From contig BFEA01000264.1 of NCBI GenBank assembly GCA_003427395.1, positions 141,267 to 205,266 on the forward strand: a DNA stretch of 64,000 nucleotides, given 5' to 3'. The notes beneath the pieces are model-generated. The model did no database searches. It was given only the letters and a program-made list of their open reading frames with translations, and had not been told where the DNA came from. A program made the position numbers and the translations under genes. This stretch comes from Chara braunii (Eukaryota; Streptophyta; Charophyceae; Charales; Characeae). Positions 63,649 to 64,000 of the stretch are shown one piece after another (positions within the stretch are counted from its first letter, which is position 1; each line of letters begins with the position of its first letter).

Positions 63649-64000
63649 ACTTTCAAATCCGTTTCCAATCGGAGCTTCTGGAACTGAAAAGCGAAGTTCT
63701 TCCCACCCAGATTATTCGCGAGCTGAAAAACAAAAAGCAAAGCATTTTAGCATCTACGGCAACTTCTTCACTAGAAAAAAAAAAGGGAAAAAAAAAAAGA
63801 CTGCTTCTCGAGATTACTTTCGTATCGACGGGAAGTCCAGACCAAAAAAAAAAAAAAAAAAAAAAAAAACAGAGCGTACAGCAGAACGTTCCCAACAACT
63901 TGATTGGATAATCCAAGGTCAGTGCACTTATACATCGGAGCCCGAGCTCAGGAGCTCAAATCCGTCTCAAGTCGAATGTTCTACGAACTCAAAATGGCTT
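63649..64000. other. Right edge, A-rich tracts
   Basis: A runs at about 63774-63800 and 63844-63869. GAGCTTCTGGAACTGAAAAG and similar strings look like sequence between retroelement tails. No gene recognised. Confidence 0.4.

Overview
The window reads as repeat-dominated nuclear DNA from a streptophyte (land plant or charophyte alga). I see no intact host gene. The evidence is a retrotransposon primer-binding site complementary to the 3' end of tRNA-Asp, LINEs with a plant-style ORF1 (N-terminal domain plus zinc knuckle) and a plant-style CxxC/HxxxxC C-terminal zinc motif in ORF2, a tRNA-derived SINE, MITE-like inverted-repeat elements and long homopolymer and microsatellite tracts. A Chara-like charophyte is my best guess. 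That is recollection of similar retroelement proteins, not proof.

Left third (1-28363): one very large LTR retrotransposon. LTR1 is 4488-11084 (6.6 kb, TGTC...GACA). It is followed by a PBS (11087-11104), an unrecognised ORF (12335-12919), a gag-like ORF broken by two TGA codons (13321-14655), and the start of LTR2 (17047-17519). The body of LTR2 ends at 28363. A 4-bp direct repeat, ACGC, flanks 4488 and 28363. No protease, reverse transcriptase or integrase is present, so the element looks non-autonomous. It resembles Ogre/Tat elements (giant LTRs, extra ORF before gag) and gag-only TR-GAG elements. Its LTR holds a decayed piece of 25S rRNA, an array of eight hairpins with a conserved loop and covarying arms, and a second array of about 125-bp units.

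Two assembly problems affect this third. A 38-bp Nextera mate-pair junction adapter sits at 9840-9877. The block 17778-22368, just after an N gap, is an exact copy of 447-5037 and is probably a duplicated contig wrongly placed inside LTR2.

Middle and right (28364-64000): three degenerate LINEs. LINE A is on the + strand (ORF1 intact 30066-32237; ORF2 broken 32224-36302; A-rich end 37015). LINE B is on the - strand (ORF1 55247-52806; ORF2 52809-48561; decayed almost only by nonsense codons). LINE C is a + strand 3' fragment (60632-62893). Around them lie two inverted-repeat (MITE-like) families, an inverted pair of tRNA-derived SINE copies, a recurring LINE-type 3' tail with a covarying hairpin, minisatellites and microsatellites. 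Two low-complexity ORFs (39792-41024 and 58218-58961) might be host exons.

In the biology suggested here, the LINEs would supply the endonuclease and reverse transcriptase that also move the SINE and the short-tail elements. The gag-only LTR element would borrow pol from a relative. The most unusual signal is the arrayed covarying stem-loops in the giant LTR.
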